NCBI GenBank assembly: GCA_003020965.1
Contig: PXRL01000009.1
Coordinates: 142,786-206,785, forward strand
Length of the DNA stretch: 64,000 nt
Direction of reading: 5' to 3'
Source: Halobacteriales archaeon QS_4_69_225
GTDB taxonomy: Archaea > Halobacteriota > Halobacteria > Halobacteriales > Haloarculaceae
Below are positions 52,795-60,191 of this stretch, one piece after another. The translations under genes were made by a program, and so were the position numbers. Each line of letters opens with the position of its first letter. The stretch's first letter is position 1. The notes below the pieces were generated by a model, which was not told the DNA's origin, searched no databases, and saw nothing but the letters and a program-made list of their open reading frames with translations.

Positions 52795-53684
52795 CTAGCA
52801 GATACAGTCGTGCGCTCTCCCGGCGAGCCTCGGGACGTGGTCGTGCATACACTCCGCGTACTCGAGCATCGCCGCAGCCTGTTCGGCGGTCGCACGTTCC
52901 TGCTGATAGTACGTCTCATTACGGTGGTTCTTCCACAGTTCAATCAGTTCGTCTTTCGTCGGCTGGGAGAACACGCCAGCCTGCGCCCCGTACTCGAATG
53001 CATCTTCATGAGACTGCATCTCGTCGGATTCGACCAATCCTCGGTCGATCACGTAGAATTGCGCCGTCCGCTCGAGCGCCGCGAACGATCCTTCGACCAC
53101 CAGCGTGTGGTGGCGGTCGATGTCCCGCAACGCCCGAATACCGTCCAGAATGCGACACGCCTTGCGGAGTTGCAGGAGCGCCTCGCCCTCGACATCGAGC
53201 CCCGGTTCAGTGGTACCGCGTCGGTTGAACGCCTCCACGACGGCACTCAACTCCTCGCTACCTTTCAGCAGCGAGAGAGTCCCGCCGTTTACGCCGGGCG
53301 TGAATCGCGTGCGCTTGGTGGCGCAACCGCAGGATTTAGGCCGCCCGGGGTCGTACACGGCGGTAACTCAATCGCCGAAACCAACCCGGAAACACTGGGG
53401 TCCTTCCCGCCGACACGCATCACACGATGCTTCCAGTACCCCTGCCCCTGCAACACGGGATGGGGTGACGGCACGACCAATCCAGTGCAAGGAGATACCG
53501 CGTCCCTGTTGGGACACCGAACCCGCCACACCCCCTCGCGGGGCTCACGTACCGAGCACGAACCGGAGTACGCCCATGCGGCGGAATCTTGCCTCCGTCG
53601 GCGTCGGGGCCGGCCCGACCCCGAGCGTGAGGAAACCCCGGCGTGGACGCCGGGGAGGATGTCATACGGATCCTCACTGCCCAT
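52795..53684 (-). pseudogene. HEPN-domain (HepT-like) protein, split by a transposon-like insert
   Basis: The HEPN toxin partner of the MNT nucleotidyltransferase. The original start is probably the ATG at 53684 (MGSEDPYD), which overlaps the MNT stop, as is usual for this cassette. After those residues the frame enters an IS200/IS605-like insert (about 53275-53665). The rest resumes near 53271 with GSEELSAVVEAFNRRGTTEP, then LLQLRKACRILDGIRALRD, WKNHRNETYYQQERATAEQA (the R-N-x-x-x-Y-like active stretch, here RNETYY) and ends HDHVPRLAGRAHDCIC. A later start in the insert (53358) could still make a modified HEPN protein. Without the first residues it may be inactive. Confidence 0.62.
53275..53665. 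mobile_element. IS200/IS605-derived non-coding element (PATE-like)
   Basis: About 390 bases with subterminal hairpins near both ends: CCCCGGCG-TGGA-CGCCGGGG at 53636-53655 (perfect) and CCCGCCG-TTTA-CGCCGGG at 53282-53298 (one mismatch). Both loops are four bases. This is the layout of palindrome-associated transposable elements that IS200/IS605 transposases mobilise in haloarchaea. No transposase or TnpB frame is intact inside. It splits the HEPN gene from its start. Exact ends are uncertain because these elements make no target duplication. Confidence 0.62.
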
Positions 53685-54399
53685 CGCCGATCACCTCGCC
53701 AGCATCGGCACTGCCCAACACCACGTCCTTCACCCGCTCCAGCGCGTCGGAGTCCTCGATCACGAGTCCCTCGGCCAGCACCTCGTCGATGCCGTCTCCT
53801 TGGCCGTGACTCACGGCCGACTCGACGGATTCGACCAGCACCTCGAACTCGTATCGCTCGCCCACGTCGCCGAATCGCCGCTCGCCGAGATCGACGGCGA
53901 TGTCGGTCGCCGTGCGCCGCGCCTGCAGGAGGTCGTCGTCGCTGTCGATCAGTACCCAGACATCGATGTCGCTGCGGCGGTCGGCCTCGCCGCGGGCGAC
54001 GCTCCCGAACACGACCAGCGCCGAAAACGACGGCATCTCTTCCCGAGCCCGTTCGACGAACGCCCGTACCGGGTCGCGGAACTCGTCCTGTGGCAGCGCG
54101 AACACCGGCTCGTTCGGGATGGTCACCCGTTCGCGGTTGAGGCGCACGTCCCGACTGCGCCCGCTGTCATCGACGCGGACGAGGGCTAACTGCTGGAGCA
54201 GGTCAACCGCGCGCGTGGTCGTCCTTGAGCCGTTGTCCGTGATTTCGCGAAGTTGGCGTACGCCGAAGGCCCGGAACGGATTGCGGATCAGGAGTTCAAG
54301 TACGTCCTCCATCGCCTCGTACCGGAACACCTGCTCCTCGCCGAGTGGAAAGGGCACGTGCAATCCGACAGACTGTTCTTTCTCAGTGTCCATATACAC
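53674..54399 (-). CDS. MNT-type nucleotidyltransferase antitoxin with N-terminal HTH
   Basis: Antitoxin-type minimal nucleotidyltransferase, 241 residues. The N-terminal 90 residues are a winged helix (EDVLELLIRNPFRAFGVRQLREIT, then RTTTRAVDLLQQLALV). The transferase motif is FGSVARGEADRRSDIDVWVLID at about 150-172, with the catalytic Asp pair. In MNT/HEPN cassettes this enzyme AMPylates the HEPN toxin. Start GTG (54399) or ATG (54393). A palindrome overlaps the start region and a TTTACA box lies 25 bases upstream, so it probably represses itself. Confidence 0.85.
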   Translation of the reverse strand: MYMDTEKEQSVGLHVPFPLGEEQVFRYEAMEDVLELLIRNPFRAFGVRQLREITDNGSRTTTRAVDLLQQLALVRVDDSGRSRDVRLNRERVTIPNEPVFALPQDEFRDPVRAFVERAREEMPSFSALVVFGSVARGEADRRSDIDVWVLIDSDDDLLQARRTATDIAVDLGERRFGDVGERYEFEVLVESVESAVSHGQGDGIDEVLAEGLVIEDSDALERVKDVVLGSADAGEVIGDGQ

Positions 54400-54421
54400 T
54401 CAGAGTGTCCAACAGATGTAA
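54396..54421 (-). promoter_or_regulatory. operator and TATA of the MNT/HEPN cassette
   Basis: ACACTC-A-GAGTGT is a perfect palindrome at 54396-54408. On the minus strand TTTACA at 54416-54421 lies about 25 bases before the ATG at 54393. The operator between them would be bound by the HTH domain of the nucleotidyltransferase. Confidence 0.55.
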
Positions 54422-54590
54422 AGCGTTTTGATCCCTTCTCTGCTTCCGCTCCACTGCAGCGATCGGATCGCTGACAATCGTCGCTTCGCAGCGGGACTAC
54501 ATTCCCCGCGGCTAACGTTCCTGTATTGGCTGGGCCGTGGGGCCAAGTCGGTCATCCAGACATCAGGGCGTTATTTACATGTGCGAATTA

Positions 54591-55049
54591 TCAGATTCGC
54601 GCGTCAGGACCATCATCTGGACTGGTCGTTACACGCCGTTTGAGAATTGCACCTGCCCCTACGAGAACGTAGAGGAGACCGCTGAAGAGCAGAAGGTACA
54701 ATCCAGATTCGACTGCATACCGCTCAACTGACCAGTAACTGTGGAAGATGTTGCCGAACACCACGAGTAACAGTCCACCAGTACCGATGAGCGCAATATC
54801 CGGTCGCCAGTTTCGGTACCGAGCCAGCACTACCACAATGACGACGGCCACGACGAACAAAATGACGAAAGGGTCGATACCACGAAGGCCTGCTTCCAAG
54901 CCCAATACGTACTCCATGGTGTAGATTTGTCAGCCATTCCTGTAGCCGACCGGGTGCTTGCGAACCCACGGGAGCCACACCCCAGCGGTTCCCAGAACCA
55001 TTGCGACGACCGTCGCGGTGATATACGCTGGTGTCGGCTTGGCCTCCAT
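54591..55049 (-). pseudogene. membrane-protein gene interrupted by an in-frame TGA
   Basis: Two same-frame pieces separated by one stop: 55049-54930 codes MEAKPTPAYITATVVAMVLG and ends GYRNG-stop; 54917-54591 codes MEYVLGLEAGLRGIDPFVIL onward (108 residues, three membrane segments, ending DGPDARI). Reading through the TGA at 54932-54930 gives one protein of about 150 residues with four membrane segments. The natural codon was probably CGA or similar. Alternatives are two real small genes or a sequencing error. GC is lower than in core genes, as elsewhere in this island. Function unknown. Confidence 0.55.
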
Positions 55050-55130
55050 ACCCTATCTATAACCCGATTCTGGTAAGTGTCTTGTCTATACTGACCGATC
55101 TGTAGAACGAGATTAGCTCGCTGTTCTCAA

Positions 55131-55200
55131 GCGCGGGCGGCTACGAGTTAGTAGTCACAATAGGCCGGGAAGAGTAGTTGTAGTACTCGTCTTTCCCCGT
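55131..55200. repeat. dispersed repeat E, copy 1
   Basis: Contains GAGTTAGTAGTCACAA and GTAGTTGTAGTACTCG-TCTTTCCCC, matching 57096-57170 and, more loosely, 56209-56277. Located between the interrupted membrane gene and the DUF547 gene. The gap around it (55050-55282) has no gene. Confidence 0.5.
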
Positions 55201-55282
55201 CATATCGTGTCTTTATACCTGCTGAAACGGATAATTGACCCATTACAGGGACGACCTCCGTCCGCCATGTTCGTTCGGACAC

Positions 55283-55990
55283 TCACCTGAACTTGCGGGG
55301 GATAGTCCGCCAGTCCCAGTCGCGGTACTCGACGCCGGGAGTCACGTCTTCGGGTACGGGTCCGTACGTCCGCAGGAACTCGACGACACCGTCGGGCCCG
55401 CCGAAATCCGCTTCGAACCATTCGAACAGTTCCGGGACGACGACCATCCCGTCCTCGTAATCCGCTTCGGCAGCGAGATACCGCTCCGTCGCATCGTCGA
55501 GTCGGTCATCGAGTTGCGGCGACTCGTACGGGACGATCGTCGGACAGCTCCGCGCGCCGCAGTTGAGCGCGAAGTGGATTCGCGGGTCGAGCCGTTCGAC
55601 TTCGAGCCGCGTCAGTACCCGTCGTGAAGCGACGGGGTCGTAAGCCAGCTCCGACGGCCGTCGTCGGCGCAGAACACCGTGTTCGATATCGTTCAGCGAG
55701 AGGGTCGTCTCCCCGACGCCGACCGTCGCGTCGAAAAACCCCGCGTCGCTCGGGCTATCCGAGCGTACTGCCAGCAGATGCTGAACTGCCACGTTGTACG
55801 CGTTCAACCAGAACGCTCGCTTCTCGTCCTCGTCGAGGTCCGCTATTCTCGCTGCCGACAGGGCCGTGAGTTCGTCCTCGATGTCCGGGTGAGTGGCGTC
55901 GTCCCTAACCCGTTCCAGCAGTTCCAGCACGCGACGTTCCGGCCGCGGCAGAGACCCTCGGACTGTCACATCAGCGTGTCGTTGGTGCAT
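55283..55990 (-). CDS. DUF547 family protein
   Basis: A 235-residue protein. Family hallmarks: RAFWLNAYNVAVQHLL near 60-75, the catalytic-like LNCGARSCPTIVPY near 142-155 (conserved His-Phe-Ala-Leu-Asn-C before it) and SLNDIEHGVLR. DUF547 is common in haloarchaea and has a cysteine-protease-like core, but no activity is established. Starts MHQRHADVT. A C-terminal tail YRDWDWRTIPRKFR is conserved in the family. Confidence 0.85.
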   Translation of the reverse strand: MHQRHADVTVRGSLPRPERRVLELLERVRDDATHPDIEDELTALSAARIADLDEDEKRAFWLNAYNVAVQHLLAVRSDSPSDAGFFDATVGVGETTLSLNDIEHGVLRRRRPSELAYDPVASRRVLTRLEVERLDPRIHFALNCGARSCPTIVPYESPQLDDRLDDATERYLAAEADYEDGMVVVPELFEWFEADFGGPDGVVEFLRTYGPVPEDVTPGVEYRDWDWRTIPRKFR

Positions 55991-56208
55991 CTACATAAAA
56001 ACGCGTGGCAGTCTCGACTACGAGGACGGACGGACTCGACCCGGCCGCCGGCGACACCGACGTAATTCGTGGAAGCGTGCCGTCTTCCCGACACGTATCG
56101 GCCGCTCAGTGACGGCGGCGGCTACTACACGAGCGTCATCGAGACTTCTTCACCGCCATCGGGCAGACCCTCGGGTTCTGCGCGCTCACTGCATCGAACG
56201 ACACGACA
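55991..56208. other. gene-free stretch upstream of the DUF547 gene
   Basis: No supported gene. It includes the likely promoter of the DUF547 gene near 55990-56010 (CATAAAAACGCG) and otherwise unremarkable GC-rich DNA with a mixed Arg/Ser-type open frame that I do not accept as coding. Confidence 0.35.
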
Positions 56209-56277
56209 GAGGGGAGCGTCGGCGCTCGGTCAGCAGCCACGGCAGACTGGAGAGAGTAGTCGTAGTTTTTTCTGCCG
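56209..56277. repeat. dispersed repeat E, copy 2
   Basis: GGGGAGCGTCGGCGCTCGGT followed by CAGCAGCCACGGCAGACTGG and GTAGTCGTAGTTTTTTCTGCC. Close to copy 3 in its first 25 bases. Confidence 0.5.
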
Positions 56278-56307
56278 GTCGTGCGTGCCCCGCTGGAACC
56301 GCTGATA

Positions 56308-56385
56308 CGTTTCGCGGAGAAACCGCAGGCGAATTGGCGTCACGCCGATTACGGCGGTGTCAACGCGGAAAGAGACATCGAATAG
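56308..56385. repeat. dispersed repeat D, copy 2
   Basis: Shares TCAACGCGGAAAGAGACATC (56360-56379 region) and looser flanking sequence with 52689-52767. It directly follows repeat E copy 2, so the two may be parts of a longer unit. Confidence 0.45.
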
Positions 56386-56439
56386 GGACCCGTGTGCCGG
56401 CGAGGGTCCACTAACTGTTCCTACTCCATCCGAAGAATT

Positions 56440-56461
56440 GGGAACAAAACTAAATATTCCC
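56440..56461 (+). promoter_or_regulatory. promoter/operator of the AbrB-PIN cassette
   Basis: GGGAA...TTCCC inverted repeat flanks an AT-rich core (CTAAATAT) that lies about 27 bases before the ATG at 56478. Likely TATA box with an antitoxin binding site. Confidence 0.45.
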
Positions 56462-56477
56462 ACTTTTTACCACTACC

Positions 56478-56726
56478 ATGGGCGGAGAAGTTCGAACGGA
56501 CGACCGCGGGCGGGTCACGATACCGAAGGAGGTGCGCGACCGGTACGGCGACCAGTACCGGCTGGTCGAACTGGACAGCGGCATCAAACTGGTGCCGATT
56601 CCGGACGACCCGCTGGCACAGCTCCGAGCGGCTGCGACCGACGAACTCCGTGAAGCGTCGCTGAGCGACCTCGAAGCCGCAGCCGACGAGGAGGCACGAG
56701 GTCAAGCGGGTGAACATGTACGCTGA
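56478..56726 (+). CDS. AbrB/SpoVT-type antitoxin (VapB-like)
   Basis: An 82-residue protein: swapped-hairpin fold EVRTDDRGRVTIPKEVRDRYG in the first 25 residues, then an acidic helical tail that would bind the toxin. The downstream PIN gene starts 17 bases before this stop (GTG) or 11 bases before it (ATG), so the pair is translationally coupled. Leaderless start expected. Confidence 0.88.
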   Translation: MGGEVRTDDRGRVTIPKEVRDRYGDQYRLVELDSGIKLVPIPDDPLAQLRAAATDELREASLSDLEAAADEEARGQAGEHVR

Positions 56727-57090
56727 CCTCGACTTCTGGCTGGCGCTCCTGAAGAACGACGACTGGCTGAGCGACCGGGCCGAAGATCTCCTCAGAGAAC
56801 ACGAGGGGGAACTGACGGTGTCGTTGGCCACGTTCATCGAACTGTTCCTCGTCGAGGAACGGTTCGCCTTCGACCGCGAGCGAGCCGTGACTGCCATCCT
56901 CGAACTGGCGACGTATTCCGGCAATCCGGACGTCGTGTATCAGGCTTCGGAAAACATCGACGAGGGACTGAATACCTTCGATGCGTTCCATGCCGCTCTC
57001 GCCGGGAACTGCGTCATCTCCAGCGACGGGGCCTTCGACGATCTCGGCGGAATCGAGCGCGTCCAACTCGAACCGGACGAGAACGAGTAG
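56710..57090 (+). CDS. PIN-domain toxin (VapC-like)
   Basis: Probable endoribonuclease, 126 residues. It opens MYADLDFWLALLKNDDWL (first metal Asp), has LATFIELFLVEERF (Glu), and ends NTFDAFHAALAGNCVISSDGAFDDL with the last Asp cluster. GTG at 56710 or ATG at 56716 are both possible starts. Partner of the AbrB-like antitoxin. Confidence 0.87.
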   Translation: MNMYADLDFWLALLKNDDWLSDRAEDLLREHEGELTVSLATFIELFLVEERFAFDRERAVTAILELATYSGNPDVVYQASENIDEGLNTFDAFHAALAGNCVISSDGAFDDLGGIERVQLEPDENE

Positions 57091-57095
57091 ATTAC

Positions 57096-57170
57096 GGAGG
57101 GAAGCGTCGGCGCTCGGTTAGTGGTCACAACGGGCTAAACAGTGGTCGTAGTGCTCTTTCCCCACGAGAC
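57096..57170. repeat. dispersed repeat E, copy 3
   Basis: GGGAAGCGTCGGCGCTCGGT, then TAGTGGTCACAACGGGC and GTGGTCGTAGTGCTCTTTCCCC. It lies six bases downstream of the PIN stop. Related copies at 55131 and 56209. Confidence 0.55.
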
Positions 57171-57239
57171 GATTGTAGTCCGGTGGACGGACATCATAAA
57201 CCGGACCGAGTGGTCGCATGACACGTCTCGACCTGGATT

Positions 57240-57704
57240 TCACTCAATTTCGGTCGCATCGTTGAGTGGATCGACACATCCGGCGTCGTATCCGGCCCGC
57301 CACAGTTGGTGGACGGCACGTGCGACGAGAACGAGTTCCGTAACCCCGATACAGGACGGGTCGACGTCATCGTCATCGCTCGACGCATTCGGCGGCGGGT
57401 GGTAGTGACCGTCTTCATCGGGTGCGGTGTACTCGTGAGGGTGAACGTCCCACCGGAGGTTCCGATCCGTATCGTCGCTGTAGTGGAGGTTGTAGTCGTC
57501 TCGCACCGACCACCGGACGGTGATGGTGGCAGTCGTCGCCTCGCCGATGCCGTCGTCGAACCGGAGACGCAGTTCACCGGGACTCACCGGGTCGTCCAGC
57601 GACCCACTCGCGAGCGGTTCGAGACGTTCGAACTCGGAGCGGAACTCGTAGAGAGCCCCGGCATCGATGGCGCCTCGCAGCGAGTGCGACTCGGAGACCT
57701 CCAT
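57240..57704 (-). CDS. TumE-like toxin (DUF6516)
   Basis: A 154-residue protein: MEVSESHSLRGAIDAGALYEF start, then LRLRFDDGIGEATTATITVRW and SVRDDYNLHYSDDTDRNLRWDVHPHEY, typical of the DUF6516/TumE toxin family; it ends ELVLVARAVHQLWRAG. The partner HTH gene ends four bases upstream. TumE-type proteins act as toxins in HTH-paired cassettes; the target here is unknown. Confidence 0.72.
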   Translation of the reverse strand: MEVSESHSLRGAIDAGALYEFRSEFERLEPLASGSLDDPVSPGELRLRFDDGIGEATTATITVRWSVRDDYNLHYSDDTDRNLRWDVHPHEYTAPDEDGHYHPPPNASSDDDDVDPSCIGVTELVLVARAVHQLWRAGYDAGCVDPLNDATEIE

Positions 57705-57708
57705 CGTC

Positions 57709-58266
57709 TCAACCGATGATGCCCGCAGGTTCGTCCCACTCGTCGGACCCGACGTCGTTTTCGACGGCCTTGGTTGCATCCGCGAGCGCGAGGGCGGCCC
57801 GCGCGAGTTTCAGGTTCCGACGCGCCGTCTGCCACTCCGTTATCGCCGCCGCGTCCAGGTCCGCGTCGGCGACGGTCGCAGCCCGTGGCGATTCCGCGCC
57901 AGTCCGCTCCTCGAACGCCTGGACGGCATCGCGAAGCTCCGTGACCCGTGCCGACAGCGTCTCGACGTCGACCGAGTCGAGGATCTGCCGGGCGCGCTCG
58001 AGGACGACCGAGCGGGGAGCGCGTCTGTACCACGTCCCCCGCTCGCCCGACGGAGAGACTGCCTCGACGAAGCCATCCTCGGCGAGGACACCGAGATGCT
58101 TGCGTGCGGTCGTCTCTGTGGTCAGCGCACGCTCGGCGATGGTGGCGACCGCCTGGGGGTCGTACGTCCGCTTCATGACGGTGCGAACACGCTCACCGGG
58201 GGACGTGTCGTCCTTCCACTCCTCGGCGACGCGCTCGTTCACGCCGGCGGGACGATCGTCGGTCAT
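57709..58266 (-). CDS. HTH protein (DUF7342-like), partner of the TumE-like toxin
   Basis: A 185-residue protein with a winged helix at about 28-85 (DPQAVATIAERALTTETTARKHLGVLAEDGFVEA) and a long helical C-terminal part (LERARQILDSVDVETLSARVTELRDAV, then EWQTARRNLKLARAALALADA). Haloarchaeal DUF7342 proteins look like this. With the downstream TumE-like gene it makes a two-gene toxin-antitoxin unit. A TTAATATAC box 24-27 bases upstream of the ATG at 58266 supports a leaderless start. Confidence 0.78.
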   Translation of the reverse strand: MTDDRPAGVNERVAEEWKDDTSPGERVRTVMKRTYDPQAVATIAERALTTETTARKHLGVLAEDGFVEAVSPSGERGTWYRRAPRSVVLERARQILDSVDVETLSARVTELRDAVQAFEERTGAESPRAATVADADLDAAAITEWQTARRNLKLARAALALADATKAVENDVGSDEWDEPAGIIG

Positions 58267-58282
58267 ACGTAAACTCGCGGAC

Positions 58283-58297
58283 ACAAGTATATTAATT
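58283..58297 (-). promoter_or_regulatory. TATA region of the HTH-TumE cassette
   Basis: On the minus strand AAATTAATATACTTG lies about 25 bases upstream of the start at 58266, in an AT-rich strip (58283-58325) unusual for this genome. Confidence 0.5.
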
Positions 58298-58374
58298 TTG
58301 GGAGTAATATTCTATTTTTTCCCGTCATAACACACCGTCACATCGGTCCGTCGTGTCCGACATCTCCGTTGACT

Positions 58375-58605
58375 ACGTGCGACAGAGTTTCGTCGCCGTC
58401 GACCAGTACCAGGCGCCGACGTCGGACTGCGGTCGACATCGCCGCGGGCGATGCTCCGAATACGGTCGGCGCCGAGAACGACGGCACCTCCTCCCGAGTT
58501 CGTTCGACGACGGTCCGTACCGGTTCGCGGAGCTCGTCCTGTGGCAGCGCGAAGGCCGATTCGTCCGAGATGGTCGCCGTTCGCGGTCGAGTTCCGTTCG
58601 TGGTT
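58375..58605 (-). pseudogene. fragment of a second MNT-type nucleotidyltransferase gene
   Basis: DNA closely resembles 53930-54150 of the intact MNT gene (for example CTCGTCCTGTGGCAGCGCGA in both). On the minus strand one frame reads ISDESAFALPQDELREPV, then VERTREEVPSFSAPTVFG, matching VFALPQDEFRDPV and REEMPSFSALVVFG in the intact gene. The catalytic part after FG is out of frame. No start or stop is in place. It lies between the TumE cassette and the E3 gene. Confidence 0.7.
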
Positions 58606-58748
58606 CACGGGCGGCCGATCCGGAGATGAACGTCCGTCGCGCGGCCGCGTGACCCACCCCTCGCCGTTGGTCAACCGCCGGATCGAGCCGCCGCCCGGCG
58701 GCAGTTCCTGCGAGTTTTTAACCCCGGCGGGCGACAAGTCATCAACGG

Positions 58749-60173
58749 ATGGTCGTTGGAGACATCGCGACTGGCACGGAGGTACTGATAGTCGGCGCCG
58801 GGCCGGGCGGCTACGTCGCGGCGATCCGCGGCGGCCAGCTCGGACTCGACGTGACGCTGGTCGAGAAGGACGCCTACGGCGGCACCTGTCTCAACGAGGG
58901 GTGCATCCCGTCGAAGGCGCTCATCCACGGAACGGGGCTGGCCCACGAGGCCGGCGCCGCCGAGGAGATGGGCGTCCACGCCGACCCGGCCGTCGACATG
59001 CAGGGGCTGGTCGGCTGGAAGGACGACGTCGTCGACCAACTGACCGGCGGCGTCGAGAAGCTCTGCAAGGCCAACGGGGTCAACCTCATCCCCGGCCGCG
59101 CGGAGTTCGTCGACGAGAACACCGCCCGCGTCGCCCACGGCGGCGACGGCCAGGGCAGCGAGTCCATCGAGTTCGAGCACGCCATCATCTCGACCGGAAG
59201 CCGGCCCATCGAGGTGCCGGGCCTGGAGTTCGACGGCGAGTACGTCCTCGATTCCGCCGACGCCCTGGCGCTGGAGGAGGTGCCCGAGTCGATGCTGGTC
59301 GTCGGCGGCGGCTACATCGGCATGGAGCTGTCGACGGTGTACGCCAAGCTCGGCGCCGACGTCACCGTCGTCGAGATGCTCGACGATATCCTGCCGGCCT
59401 ATCAGGACGACGTCAAGCGGGTCATCCGCGAGCGGGCGGAGTCGCTCGGCGTCGACTTCCACTTCGGCGAGGCCGCCGCTGGCTGGGAGGAGGCCGCCGG
59501 CGAGGCCATCGTCACCACCGAGACCGAAGAGGGCGATACTCGCGAGCACGTCGCCGAGAAAGTACTGGTCGCCGTCGGCCGGGAGGCCGTCACCGACACG
59601 CTCGGGCTGGAGAACCTCGACGTCGAGCCGAACGACGACGGCACCATCGACACCGACCACCAAGCCCGCACCGCCGTCGACAACGTCTTCGCCGTCGGCG
59701 ACGTCGCCGGCGAGCCGATGCTGGCGCACAAGGCGTACAAGGAGGGTCACGTCGCCGCGGAGGTCATCGCCGGCGAGCCGGCGGCGCTGGACTACCAGGC
59801 GATTCCGGCGGCCGTCTTCACCGACCCCGAGATCGGCACCGTCGGCATGACCGAAACGGAAGCCGAGGCGGCCGGCTTCGACCCCGTCGTCGGCCAGATG
59901 CCGTTTCAGGCGTCCGGCCGGTCACTGACGCTCGGCGACGACGACGGCTTCGTCCGGATCGTCGCCGACGCCGACTCGGAGTTCGTCCTCGGCGCCCAGA
60001 TCGTCGGCCCCGACGCCGCCGAGCTCATCGCCGAGGTCGGCCTGGCGATCGAGATGGGCGCACGGATCGAAGACGTCGCCGCGACCGTCCACACCCACCC
60101 GACACTGTCGGAGGCCGTCGGCGAGGCCGCCGCCAACGCCCGCGGCGCGGCCGTCCACACCCTGAACCGGTAG
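58749..60173 (+). CDS. lpdA: dihydrolipoyl dehydrogenase (E3)
   Basis: Flavoprotein that reoxidises dihydrolipoyl-E2 with NAD+, 474 residues. FAD-binding GAGPGGYVAAIRG near 16, redox pair C47/C52 in GGTCLNEGCIPSK, NAD-binding VVGGGYIGMELS near 190, second FAD contact VFAVGDVAGEPMLAHKA, and the active-site base in HTHPTLSE near 449. In several haloarchaea this gene follows the E2 gene; here it stands 18 kb away on the other strand. Start ATG at 58749. Confidence 0.95.
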   Translation: MVVGDIATGTEVLIVGAGPGGYVAAIRGGQLGLDVTLVEKDAYGGTCLNEGCIPSKALIHGTGLAHEAGAAEEMGVHADPAVDMQGLVGWKDDVVDQLTGGVEKLCKANGVNLIPGRAEFVDENTARVAHGGDGQGSESIEFEHAIISTGSRPIEVPGLEFDGEYVLDSADALALEEVPESMLVVGGGYIGMELSTVYAKLGADVTVVEMLDDILPAYQDDVKRVIRERAESLGVDFHFGEAAAGWEEAAGEAIVTTETEEGDTREHVAEKVLVAVGREAVTDTLGLENLDVEPNDDGTIDTDHQARTAVDNVFAVGDVAGEPMLAHKAYKEGHVAAEVIAGEPAALDYQAIPAAVFTDPEIGTVGMTETEAEAAGFDPVVGQMPFQASGRSLTLGDDDGFVRIVADADSEFVLGAQIVGPDAAELIAEVGLAIEMGARIEDVAATVHTHPTLSEAVGEAAANARGAAVHTLNR

Positions 60174-60191
60174 CGGTAGCCGCGGCCGCCG

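Noticed and set aside
53289-53684. 131-codon minus-strand frame starting MGSEDPYD as a complete gene
   Set aside because: Only its first eight residues look like a HEPN start; the rest is translated insert DNA ending in a random stop.
54930-54932. TGA read as selenocysteine
   Set aside because: No SECIS-like structure is seen, the site is in a membrane-protein loop, and haloarchaea are not known to use selenocysteine.
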